Assembly (NCBI GenBank): GCA_902492895.1
Contig: CABUNG010000002.1
Span: 124,001 to 188,000 of the forward strand
Direction: 5' to 3'
DNA: 64,000 bases
Source of the DNA: an uncultured Oscillospiraceae bacterium
GTDB lineage: Bacteria > Bacillota > Clostridia > Oscillospirales > Acutalibacteraceae
Shown here piece by piece: positions 15,022 through 22,116 of the stretch. The position numbers were made by a program, and so were the translations under genes. A model generated the notes under the pieces. The model made no database searches. It was not told the DNA's origin and saw only the letters and a program-made list of their open reading frames with translations. The first letter of the stretch is position 1. Every line of letters begins with the position of its first letter.

Positions 15022-15213
15022 ATGGAAACCAACCAGCATGTCTGTCTGAACTGCGGCTATTACCGGCGTCACTACATCTGGAGTTTTGAATTCCGTCCGG
15101 TCGATTACGGCCACTGCGTCCATCCGCCCCGTATCCGGCACTGCCGTCCGGAGGATGCCTGTCCGAAATGGATCCCCCAGGACGAGATCTACCGAAATCG
15201 GTACATACCCTGA
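15022..15213 (+). CDS. Small cysteine-rich, probably zinc-binding protein
   Basis: A 63-aa protein, METNQHVCLNCGYYRRHY and then IWSFEFRPVDYGHCVHPPRI, RHCRPEDACPKWIP. Five cysteines and several histidines are spaced as C-X2-C, then C-X2-H and C-X5-C, which fits one or two small zinc sites. I know similar short proteins in Oscillospiraceae but no function for them. The ATG follows TTTGAGGTG at a normal distance; an upstream in-frame start at 14908 would lie before the promoter. There is no membrane segment. Confidence 0.65.
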   Translation: METNQHVCLNCGYYRRHYIWSFEFRPVDYGHCVHPPRIRHCRPEDACPKWIPQDEIYRNRYIP

Positions 15214-15286
15214 AAACCGGCCCGGTCCCCATATTCCATTGCGGAGAGTTTATTTTTAGAATTCTTTGGTGAGATATATGGGCAAA

Positions 15287-15313
15287 GGCAGCCGCTATAG
15301 AAAGGCGGCTGCC
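15287..15313 (-). terminator. Stem-loop after the gene at 15318-15752
   Basis: A 9-bp perfect stem (15287-15295 with 15305-15313) directly downstream of the minus-strand stop. The tail lacks a clear U run, so termination strength is uncertain. It may also serve the plus-strand gene ending at 15213. Confidence 0.5.
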
Positions 15314-15317
15314 CAAA

Positions 15318-15752
15318 TTATTGTTCATAATAGGAAAAGGCTTTTTCGTATAGCCTCCGTGTCTGCGCTTCATCCCCCCATGACAAACAATCGTCTGCAT
15401 AACCCAATGTCCAAAAAGGTTCTATTTGGTTAAGACTGGCCGGAATATCATTCCACAGCTGATAGCAGCGCCTTCCAAATTCTTCTATACAAAAGGCATT
15501 TGCCTCGTAGACACGTTTTAATCCTGCAAATAGGATTTTACCGAATGTATCGGGATTTAAGGCGGGACATGCATAACCCCAATAGCGCAAAAAGAGCTCT
15601 TTGGTATCGAGCATATGGGATGAGTATTCTAAGTCGAGAAGAATGTCCTGTTGAGAGTTGTTTAGAAAGCGTTCATTCAGCAGTGTTTCGTATTCTTCCC
15701 CTGAGTTGAATCCGTGCAACCATAAAAGAAATTCTGCGTACAACATTTCCAT
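15318..15752 (-). CDS. Unrecognised soluble 144-aa protein
   Basis: The product starts MEMLYAEFLLWLHGFNSGEE and is rich in Trp, Tyr and Leu with an acidic, all-helical look. The central part reads SSHMLDTKELFLRYWGYACP, and it ends LYEKAFSYYEQ. There is no signal peptide or membrane segment. Small soluble proteins of this style are common among contact-toxin immunity proteins and SMI1/DUF-type orphans, but I recognise no family and no toxin is adjacent. The start is the ATG at 15752, 8 bp after GGAGG; the frame also contains a TTG at 15767. It is clearly more AT-rich than its neighbours, which suggests recent acquisition. Confidence 0.6.
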   Translation of the reverse strand: MEMLYAEFLLWLHGFNSGEEYETLLNERFLNNSQQDILLDLEYSSHMLDTKELFLRYWGYACPALNPDTFGKILFAGLKRVYEANAFCIEEFGRRCYQLWNDIPASLNQIEPFWTLGYADDCLSWGDEAQTRRLYEKAFSYYEQ

Positions 15753-15871
15753 CGGTTTACCCTCCAAATTCCCGCCTGCTTATTTTACAATAGTATTGGG
15801 CGATCCGCAACCGGATTGCTGGAGAAATCGGCGGAGTTTTCCGGCAGCATTTGGGGGGCTCCATATTCCTC

Positions 15872-15900
15872 TTGACAAATGGGGAAAAAGAGCGTATGCT
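15872..15900 (+). promoter_or_regulatory. Promoter of the T-box/ilvA transcript
   Basis: Perfect TTGACA (15872-15877), a 17-bp spacer and TATGCT (15895-15900). Transcription would begin near 15907, directly before the T-box leader. Confidence 0.8.
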
Positions 15901-15906
15901 CCTTAC

Positions 15907-16188
15907 TATATACAGAACAAAGGCGATGACGGGGAAGTCCATCGGTTCCGTCCTTTCAGAGAGCCGCCGGTTGGTGCGAGGCGGCAGGAACACCGTATCG
16001 GGTATCACCCCTGAGCAGACCGCTGAAACGTAGTAAGTGGGTACGGTTTCTCCCCGTTATCGGAGACCGCGTTTCCCTTTGCAAAAAAGGGAGGACGGGG
16101 ACAGAGGGCCGCCTCGTGCGGCCGCATTAGAGTGGTACCACGAAAGCCGGCTTTCGTCTCTATACAGGGACGGAAGCTTTATTTTTTA
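15907..16188 (+). promoter_or_regulatory. T-box riboswitch leader of ilvA
   Basis: A transcription-attenuating leader that binds uncharged tRNA. Visible parts are the Stem I start with the loop-E element (GGCGATGACGGGGAAG, from 15922), the distal stem around 15961-15985, the T-box AGTGGTACCACG (16131-16142) that pairs with the tRNA acceptor end in the antiterminator, and the competing terminator: an 11-bp stem (16151-16161 with 16166-16176) followed by CTTTATTTTTTA. The specifier codon is not certain by eye. ATC (Ile) in GGGTATCACCCC near 16000 suits the biosynthetic role, while ACC (Thr) in CAGACCGCTG near 16020 sits where a specifier loop would fall. Confidence 0.9.
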
Positions 16189-16206
16189 TCGAAACGGGGG
16201 ATCTCC

Positions 16207-17409
16207 ATGCTCACGCTGGACAAAGTCTATCACGCGTCGTTCGTTCTCAAAAACGTCATCCGCTCCACCGACCTGATCCAGGCGCCGAACATCCGGCACG
16301 ACTGCAAGGTGTATCTGAAAACCGAGAATCTGCAGGTGACGGGGTCTTTTAAGGTCCGGGGCGCGTATTACAAGATTTCCCAGCTTTCGGACGAGGAGAA
16401 GGCCCACGGCGTCGTCGCCTGCTCGGCGGGCAACCACGCGCAGGGCGTGGCGCTCGCGGCGACGAAAAACGGCATCAAATCGGTCATCTGCCTGCCGGAC
16501 GGCGCCCCGATCTCCAAGGTGGAGGCGACGAAAAAATACGGCGCCCATGTCGAGCTGGTCCCGGGCGTGTACGACGACGCGTACCAGCGGGCTCTCGAGC
16601 TGCGGGACGAAAAGCATTACACCTTCATCCATCCCTTTGACGACGAGAACGTCATCGCCGGACAGGGGACCATCGGCCTCGAGCTGCTCGAACAGCTGCC
16701 CGACATCGACGCGGTGGTGGTACCGGTCGGCGGCGGCGGCTTGATCTCGGGTGTGGCGTTCGCCATCAAATCCCTCAACCCCCACTGCAAGGTCTACGGC
16801 GTGCAGGCGGCGGGCGCCCCGTCCATGTTCAACGCCGTGCGGGACGGGAAGAAGGAGACGCTGGACGGCGTAGCCACCATCGCGGACGGCATCGCCGTGA
16901 AAACCCCGGGCGATCTGACCTTTGAGCTCTGCCGGAAATACGTGGACGAGATCGTCACCGTGACCGACGACGAGATCTCCACCGCGATCCTCACCCTGAT
17001 CGAGCAGCAGAAGCTGATCGCGGAAGGGGCGGGGGCGGTGTCGGTGGCCGCCGTGCTGTTCGACAAAATTCCGGTCGAGGGCAAAAATGTGGTCTGCCTG
17101 CTTTCGGGCGGCAACATCGACGTGACCATCCTCTCCCGCGTGATCAGCCGCGGCCTGCTCAAATCCGGACGGTCGGCGGACATTATCATCGAGCTGTCCG
17201 ACAAACCCGGACAGCTCAGCGGCGTCTCCAAGATCGTCGCGGATCTGGGCGGCAACGTCGTGGCCGTCTATCACGACCGGGCCGATCTCGATATGGATAT
17301 CAACGCCTGTTTCCTGCGTCTGGTGCTCGAAACGAGGGATCACGCACACGTCGAGGAAATCAAGCAGGCGCTGACCGCCGCGGGCTATAAGCTGGCGGCG
17401 CGGACCTGA
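16207..17409 (+). CDS. ilvA: Threonine ammonia-lyase (threonine dehydratase) with ACT domain
   Basis: A PLP enzyme that deaminates threonine to 2-oxobutanoate, the entry to isoleucine synthesis. The 400-aa product has the PLP lysine in GSFKVRGAYYK near residue 50, SAGNHAQGVA, the phosphate-binding loop VGGGGLISG near 178 and GAGAVSVAAV. Residues about 325-400 are an ACT-like regulatory domain (DIIIELSDKPGQLSGVSKIV). This length and single ACT domain match the short IlvA/TdcB type of Firmicutes rather than the two-domain 500-aa enzyme. The T-box leader supports a biosynthetic role, though this architecture is also used by catabolic enzymes. The ATG follows a GGGGG stretch; ridA is 34 bp downstream. 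Confidence 0.94.
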   Translation: MLTLDKVYHASFVLKNVIRSTDLIQAPNIRHDCKVYLKTENLQVTGSFKVRGAYYKISQLSDEEKAHGVVACSAGNHAQGVALAATKNGIKSVICLPDGAPISKVEATKKYGAHVELVPGVYDDAYQRALELRDEKHYTFIHPFDDENVIAGQGTIGLELLEQLPDIDAVVVPVGGGGLISGVAFAIKSLNPHCKVYGVQAAGAPSMFNAVRDGKKETLDGVATIADGIAVKTPGDLTFELCRKYVDEIVTVTDDEISTAILTLIEQQKLIAEGAGAVSVAAVLFDKIPVEGKNVVCLLSGGNIDVTILSRVISRGLLKSGRSADIIIELSDKPGQLSGVSKIVADLGGNVVAVYHDRADLDMDINACFLRLVLETRDHAHVEEIKQALTAAGYKLAART

Positions 17410-17443
17410 TAGAACCCCATACAGAATAAGGAGGAGATCAGCT

Positions 17444-17815
17444 ATGCAGGTACTTCACACGGACAAGGCGCCCGAGGCGATCGGGCCCTATTCCCAGGCC
17501 ATGATCACCGGGGGACTGCTCTTCACCTCGGGCCAGATCGCGATCAACCCCGCCACGGGGGCGGTGGAAGCGGACTCCATCGAGGGACAGACCGAACAGG
17601 TAATGAAAAATCTCGGCGCGCTGCTGGAGGCGGCAGGCAGTTCGTTCGGCCGGGTGGTCAAAACCACCTGTTTTCTCGCGGACATGGGCGATTTTGCCGC
17701 GTTCAACGCGATTTATGAGCGGTATTTCACCGGCCGCCCGGCCCGTTCCTGCGTCGCGGCGAAACAGCTGCCGAAAAACGTTCTCGTCGAGGTGGAACTC
17801 ATCGCCGAGGTGTAA
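17444..17815 (+). CDS. ridA: RidA family enamine/imine deaminase
   Basis: A 123-aa protein of the YjgF/YER057c/UK114 family. It hydrolyses reactive 2-aminoacrylate and 2-aminocrotonate released by threonine/serine dehydratases, so its position right behind ilvA is functional. Landmarks are KAPEAIGPYSQAM, LLFTSGQIAINP, QTEQVMKNLGALLEAAGSSF, VVKTTCFLADMGDFAAFN and the signature with the catalytic Arg, RPARSCVAAKQLPKNVLVEV. AAGGAGGAGATC precedes the ATG. Normal length; it acts as a trimer in the cytosol. Confidence 0.96.
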   Translation: MQVLHTDKAPEAIGPYSQAMITGGLLFTSGQIAINPATGAVEADSIEGQTEQVMKNLGALLEAAGSSFGRVVKTTCFLADMGDFAAFNAIYERYFTGRPARSCVAAKQLPKNVLVEVELIAEV

Positions 17816-17882
17816 CGCGGGCCGGCAAGCTCCCGCGCCGTTCGGTCCGGACCGGGCTGAACGGTTTGGATATGCCGTTTCG

Positions 17883-17918
17883 CAGCGCAGGACGCATTCT
17901 TCGATGCGTCCTGCGCTG
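17883..17918 (+). terminator. Terminator of ilvA-ridA
   Basis: A perfect 15-bp stem (17883-17897 with 17904-17918) and 6-nt loop, followed by TGTTTCC. It lies 68 bp after the ridA stop. The remaining intergenic DNA to 18111 shows no gene. Confidence 0.8.
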
Positions 17919-18111
17919 TGTTTCCTGCACATCTCCGCTGACCGGGACCGGACAGCACACGTATCCGGCCGCTTGTTTTCGATTTTTCCGCTCTCCGTCA
18001 TCCCGCCCGAGCGGGAGGGCCTGCCGACTAAAAACCCCCGAAGAGCGGACAGGAGAGACCGCTCGATGAAAAATAATCTCATTCAATCGCCGCCGCTTTT
18101 GCAACTCGGGC

Positions 18112-18140
18112 TTGCACTTTATATTATACGATGATATAAT
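18112..18140 (+). promoter_or_regulatory. Promoter of the ROK regulator gene
   Basis: TTGCAC (18112-18117), a 17-bp spacer and perfect TATAAT (18135-18140). The -10 region reads GATGATATAAT, a string that recurs at 23449-23459 upstream of the GH2 gene. Confidence 0.8.
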
Positions 18141-18180
18141 AGAGGCGCCGGATAGACGCCGACGTTAAATTTTCCGGAGA

Positions 18181-19428
18181 ATGGATGCAGGGTTCATGAT
18201 CAATTCAATCAACGGTCCCCAGATGCGCAAGAGCAATATCTGCGTGCTGCTTTCGGAAATCAAACAGAACGACCCGCTTTCCAAGCGCGATCTGCAGGAC
18301 AGGACGGGGCTGAGCTGGGGCGCTATCTCCTCCATCACGGCCATGCTTTGCGAAAAAGGGTATATCGTGCCCACAGGCAAGCAGCGGACCCATGTGGGGC
18401 GGAAGCCGTTTCAGCTGGACATCAATCCCAACGATTATTTCATCATCGGCGTGGATTTGAATATTGCGGGACTGTGCGGCGTGATCGTGGATGTCAAGGG
18501 CCGGGTCGTGCGGGAATGGATCCGCTACCTCACCCGCCATACATACGACTGCGTGATGGATACCCTGCTGGGCCTGCTGGACGAAATCGTGGAGACCTAT
18601 TCCCACAAGCACATCTGCGGGATCGGGCTGGCCGTCCAGGGCGTGGTCGATTCCGAGGCCGGGATTTCCGAACGGCTGCCGCAGGTGCAGAACTGGAAGA
18701 ACGTGCCGATTCAGAAGATCGTCGAGGAACGGTACGGGTATCCCGCGCTGATCATGCACGACCCGGATTGTATTATGGCGGCGGAACAGGCCTTCGGCAC
18801 GACGATGCTGGGGAACGCGGACAATGCGATTCTCCTGCGGATCGACAACGGTATCGGTATGTCGATTCTGATCGGCCGCGCCGTCTATACCGGATCGAAC
18901 GGCAAAGCGGGGGAACTCGGGCATATTTCGGTGGCCCGGGACGGGGCGGTCTGCGTCTGCGGAAAGCAGGGATGCCTGGAGGAATACGCGTCCGGTGAGG
19001 GGCTGGTGCGCCGTTTTATCGAGCAGGTAAACCGGGGGCGGGCCTCTTCGGTATCGGCCGATGAGGTCGGGCTGAACTATCAGATGCTGGCGGAAGCGGC
19101 CAAGCAGGGGGATCCGCTGTGCGTGGAGCTTTTCGAGCAGATGGGCGGCTATCTGGGCTATGCGATCAGCCTGCTGATGAATCTGTTTAATCCGGACCTT
19201 GTTGCGATGTACGGCAGCCTGGCGGATCAGCACGATCTGTATGAAGAGGCGATGCGCCAGGAAATCGACCGGTATGTCTATAAGAATATACCGGTGAAAA
19301 TCCAGTATTCCGGTCTCGGAAAAAATGCGGCGGCCCAAGGAGTGGCGCTGGCCATGTCGGACCGCGCCATTCTGGCCTTTGCGGACGAAATGATCCGCGG
19401 CATGGACGATCAGGCGGAAGCGTTGTAA
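18181..19428 (+). CDS. ROK-family transcriptional regulator (NagC/XylR-like)
   Basis: A 415-aa regulator at the head of the carbohydrate locus. Residues about 20-75 form a winged helix (DLQDRTGLSWGAISSITAML). The rest is a ROK sugar-kinase fold, but the ATP loop is degraded (IIGVDLNIAGLCGVI instead of DxGGT), as is usual in ROK repressors. The ROK zinc site is present (CVCGKQGCLEEYASGEG near 260). It probably senses a sugar or sugar phosphate from this locus and represses it. The ATG at 18181 has GGAGA too close upstream, and an ATG at 18196 is the alternative start. Confidence 0.88.
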   Translation: MDAGFMINSINGPQMRKSNICVLLSEIKQNDPLSKRDLQDRTGLSWGAISSITAMLCEKGYIVPTGKQRTHVGRKPFQLDINPNDYFIIGVDLNIAGLCGVIVDVKGRVVREWIRYLTRHTYDCVMDTLLGLLDEIVETYSHKHICGIGLAVQGVVDSEAGISERLPQVQNWKNVPIQKIVEERYGYPALIMHDPDCIMAAEQAFGTTMLGNADNAILLRIDNGIGMSILIGRAVYTGSNGKAGELGHISVARDGAVCVCGKQGCLEEYASGEGLVRRFIEQVNRGRASSVSADEVGLNYQMLAEAAKQGDPLCVELFEQMGGYLGYAISLLMNLFNPDLVAMYGSLADQHDLYEEAMRQEIDRYVYKNIPVKIQYSGLGKNAAAQGVALAMSDRAILAFADEMIRGMDDQAEAL

Positions 19429-19463
19429 GAGGGGTCTCCGATATGAGCTCTCACCCGGTACAA

Positions 19464-19484
19464 TTATATCAAATATTGATATAA
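19464..19484. promoter_or_regulatory. Perfect palindrome, candidate ROK operator
   Basis: TTATATCAA-ATA-TTGATATAA, 9-bp perfect arms with a 3-bp spacer, lies 140 bp before the ROK kinase gene in the gap after the regulator gene. Its AT-rich half sites stand out against GC-rich flanks. AT-rich palindromes are typical NagC/XylR operators; the pairing with this regulator is inference. Confidence 0.55.
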
Positions 19485-19623
19485 GGCGATACCCCATCAT
19501 TCTGCAGGGAGGTGCATGGACCATTTTATCGTGCGTATGTCTCACAAAACGGGAAGGGCGGCGGTTCTGCATGCGTGCGGCGGGCGGCACCGCCGGCCTT
19601 GTCCGGAAAGGAGGGAAAACCGA

Positions 19624-20553
19624 ATGGGCGTTTACCTAGGGATCGATATCGGCGGGACCAAAACCGCGCTGGCGCTGTATGATCGTCATTTCCAGACTGC
19701 CGCCGAAACGGCGATGCCCACCCGGCCCGAGCGGGGATGCCGGGACCTGGTCTGCCGCATCGCGGAGGCGGCGAACGGAATGCTCCAGCGGCTGGATCCC
19801 GCTGACCGGAGCTTGCTGGCGGCGGGCGTGGCTTGTCCGGGCCCGCTGGATCTGAAGAGGGGCCGCATCGTTTACATCCCGACCATGGGATTCTGCGACG
19901 AGCCGCTGACCGCCATGCTGGAGGATGCCCTGGAGCTGCCGGTGGCCCTGGAAAACGACACCAACGCGGCTGCGCTGTGTGAGAGTGTCTTTGGAGAGGG
20001 GCGGGATGCGGAAACGGTGGTGTACATCACGATCAGCACCGGCGTGGGGTGCGGCATTGTACGCCATCGCCAAATCGTCGATGGCGCCGCCTATGCCGCC
20101 GGAGAACTGGGGCATCTCAAGGTTGTGCGGAACGGGCGCCCCTGTCCCTGCGGGGGACGGGGATGTCTGGAAGCCTATGCGTCGGGTACGGCGGCGGCGC
20201 GGATCGCTTCGGAGAGATACGGCCGCAGCATGGAGGCCCGGGACGTGTATGCCCTGGCGAGACGGGGGGAAGAGCCTGCTCTCGGTATCGTTCGGGAGGC
20301 GGCGGATCATCTGGGGTACGCGCTTGCGGCCCTTTACCAGATCCTCGACCCCGATTTGGTGGTGCTGGGGGGGAGCGTGACGAAGGACATCGACGTGTTC
20401 GGCGATGCCCTGCTGAGGGCGGCGGAGTCCTACCTGCAGCCCATTCCCGGCCGCCGCATCCGCATGGCCGTTTCCCGCTTCGGCGGCGGCCAGGTGACAT
20501 TGGGCGCCGCCTTTTATGCCGCGCAGGCGGGCGGGTTCACCGCAGCTGAATAA
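19624..20553 (+). CDS. ROK-family sugar kinase
   Basis: A 309-aa cytosolic kinase with an intact ATP loop (YLGIDIGGTKTALALYD), the sugar-binding region (LENDTNAAALCESVFGEG, with the catalytic aspartate in ENDTNA), the ISTGVGCGIV loop and the zinc-binding signature CPCGGRGCLEAYASG. ROK kinases phosphorylate glucose, fructose, N-acetylglucosamine, allose and related hexoses; the motifs do not fix the sugar. The start is the ATG at 19624 with AGGAGGG upstream; in-frame starts back to 19516 lack family similarity. The isomerase gene starts 23 bp downstream, so both products probably act in one pathway. Confidence 0.9.
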   Translation: MGVYLGIDIGGTKTALALYDRHFQTAAETAMPTRPERGCRDLVCRIAEAANGMLQRLDPADRSLLAAGVACPGPLDLKRGRIVYIPTMGFCDEPLTAMLEDALELPVALENDTNAAALCESVFGEGRDAETVVYITISTGVGCGIVRHRQIVDGAAYAAGELGHLKVVRNGRPCPCGGRGCLEAYASGTAAARIASERYGRSMEARDVYALARRGEEPALGIVREAADHLGYALAALYQILDPDLVVLGGSVTKDIDVFGDALLRAAESYLQPIPGRRIRMAVSRFGGGQVTLGAAFYAAQAGGFTAAE

Positions 20554-20576
20554 AGAAAAGGAGAGGATGAAGACAG

Positions 20577-22019
20577 ATGGACACGATCAAGATCGGCCTG
20601 TTGGGTACGAGTCAGCTGAGCTTTCCGGGAGATAAAGAAGGCGCGTTCAAGCGGGGGGCGCAGGGGATGGAGAAACTCGCGAAATCGCTGGGTTTCCGCC
20701 TGGTCGTCTATCCGCAGACGGTGATTACCCGGGAGGACGCGCAGCAGGCGGTCACCTTTATGGAGAAGGAGGAGATCGATTTCCTGCTGGTACAGCACAC
20801 CTCCTATACGTCGGGCTTTGTATCGACCGTCTTGGCGAAGGTGAAGGCCCGGGTCGGTTATTGGGCCATACCGGAGGGGACGAAGGACGGTGTCGTGCCG
20901 TTCAATTCCTTCTGCAGCGTGAATATGCATATGGGCATCGTCGCTCACTATCTGCGGGATTACCAGATCAAAATCAAATGGTTTTACGGGGACGTCGAGG
21001 ATCCCGGATTTGTGCGCCGCCTGTCGGTGACGGTCCGGGCGCTGACCGCGATCAAGAATCTGTGTGCGGCGCGTGTGGCGCTGATCGGGGGCATCGCCCC
21101 GGGTTTCAACGATCTGTATGACGATGAACGGAACCTGAACCGCCGTTTTGAGGGGCTGTATTTCAACCGCCTCCACGAATATTCCGAGATCAAGGACCGG
21201 GCTTTGCGCTATCCGGCCGTGGAGGTCGGCCGGGTCGCGGAGAGTATGCTCGACTGTTCCGGGGGCGTTCTCAACGACGCGGCCAGGAAAACCCTGCTGG
21301 TCAGTGCCCGGATATATATGGCGTACCGGGATTTTGTCCGGGAAAACCGGTACGATGCCCTGGCGGTCAGCTGTTGGCCGAAGTTCCAGGAGGATTTCCA
21401 GTATTCCGTCTGTTCGGTCGTCGGGCAGCTCAACGACGAGGGGACGGTGGTGGCCTGCGAGGGCGATGTGCTCAGCGCCGTCAGCATGCTGGCGCTGCGC
21501 TATCTGACGGGCGGAGAGCCGGTCATGCTGATGGACCTCGGCGCTTTTGACCCGGCGGACGATTCCCTGCTGCTGTGGCACTGCGGCCCGGCGGCCGCCC
21601 ACTTCTGCCGGCGGAACGGTTACAAGCTGAGCGTCAACTATCACGGTATGGCCCATGAACCGGGCAAAGGCGTCACCTCCTGTTCGGGTGTGACACGGGA
21701 TATGGTGTTTGACGAAAACGACGTGACGGTCATGCGGTTTTCCGGGGAATGCGACAAGCTGATGCAGATGGGCGGCCGGTTTATGGGGGATAAAAAAACC
21801 AGCTTTTACGGCTCCCGGGGCTGGATGGATGCGCTGACGCTCAACGGAGAACCGGTCACGGCCGAGGATGCTGTCAACACGATACTGGTCAGCGGCTTTC
21901 CGCATCATTTCCCGGTGGCGATGGGCCGGTATGTGCAGGAAATCAAGGAGATGGCGGCCTGGCTGGGACTGGAGGCGATCGAAAAGGTCCCGTATCAGGA
22001 CAGCCTGCAGATTTTGTAA
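20577..22019 (+). CDS. L-fucose/L-arabinose isomerase-family protein
   Basis: A 480-aa aldose-ketose isomerase-family protein. It opens IKIGLLGTSQLSFPGDKEGA, has VQHTSYTSGFVSTVL near 80, then AVSCWPKFQEDFQY near 265, VVACEGDVLSAVSMLALRYL near 290 and YHGMAHEPGKGVTSCSG near 355. The acidic and histidine residues in the last three stretches are the expected metal ligands, normally Mn2+. Enzymes of this fold interconvert L-fucose/L-fuculose, L-arabinose/L-ribulose and also D-galactose/D-tagatose. The substrate is not readable from the sequence. AGGAGAGGATG precedes the ATG. Confidence 0.85.
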   Translation: MDTIKIGLLGTSQLSFPGDKEGAFKRGAQGMEKLAKSLGFRLVVYPQTVITREDAQQAVTFMEKEEIDFLLVQHTSYTSGFVSTVLAKVKARVGYWAIPEGTKDGVVPFNSFCSVNMHMGIVAHYLRDYQIKIKWFYGDVEDPGFVRRLSVTVRALTAIKNLCAARVALIGGIAPGFNDLYDDERNLNRRFEGLYFNRLHEYSEIKDRALRYPAVEVGRVAESMLDCSGGVLNDAARKTLLVSARIYMAYRDFVRENRYDALAVSCWPKFQEDFQYSVCSVVGQLNDEGTVVACEGDVLSAVSMLALRYLTGGEPVMLMDLGAFDPADDSLLLWHCGPAAAHFCRRNGYKLSVNYHGMAHEPGKGVTSCSGVTRDMVFDENDVTVMRFSGECDKLMQMGGRFMGDKKTSFYGSRGWMDALTLNGEPVTAEDAVNTILVSGFPHHFPVAMGRYVQEIKEMAAWLGLEAIEKVPYQDSLQIL

Positions 22020-22116
22020 GTAGCGGGCGCCGCTGCGGGCCGCTTGTGGCCGGACGGCGCGGGTATTTCAGACAGATGAACGCCGCGTAAGACGCGGCAG
22101 GAAAGGAAGGGTCAGT

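Noticed and set aside
16207..17409. Serine racemase or cystathionine beta-synthase-like PLP enzyme
   Set aside because: The C-terminal ACT domain, the T-box leader and the following ridA all point to threonine dehydratase.
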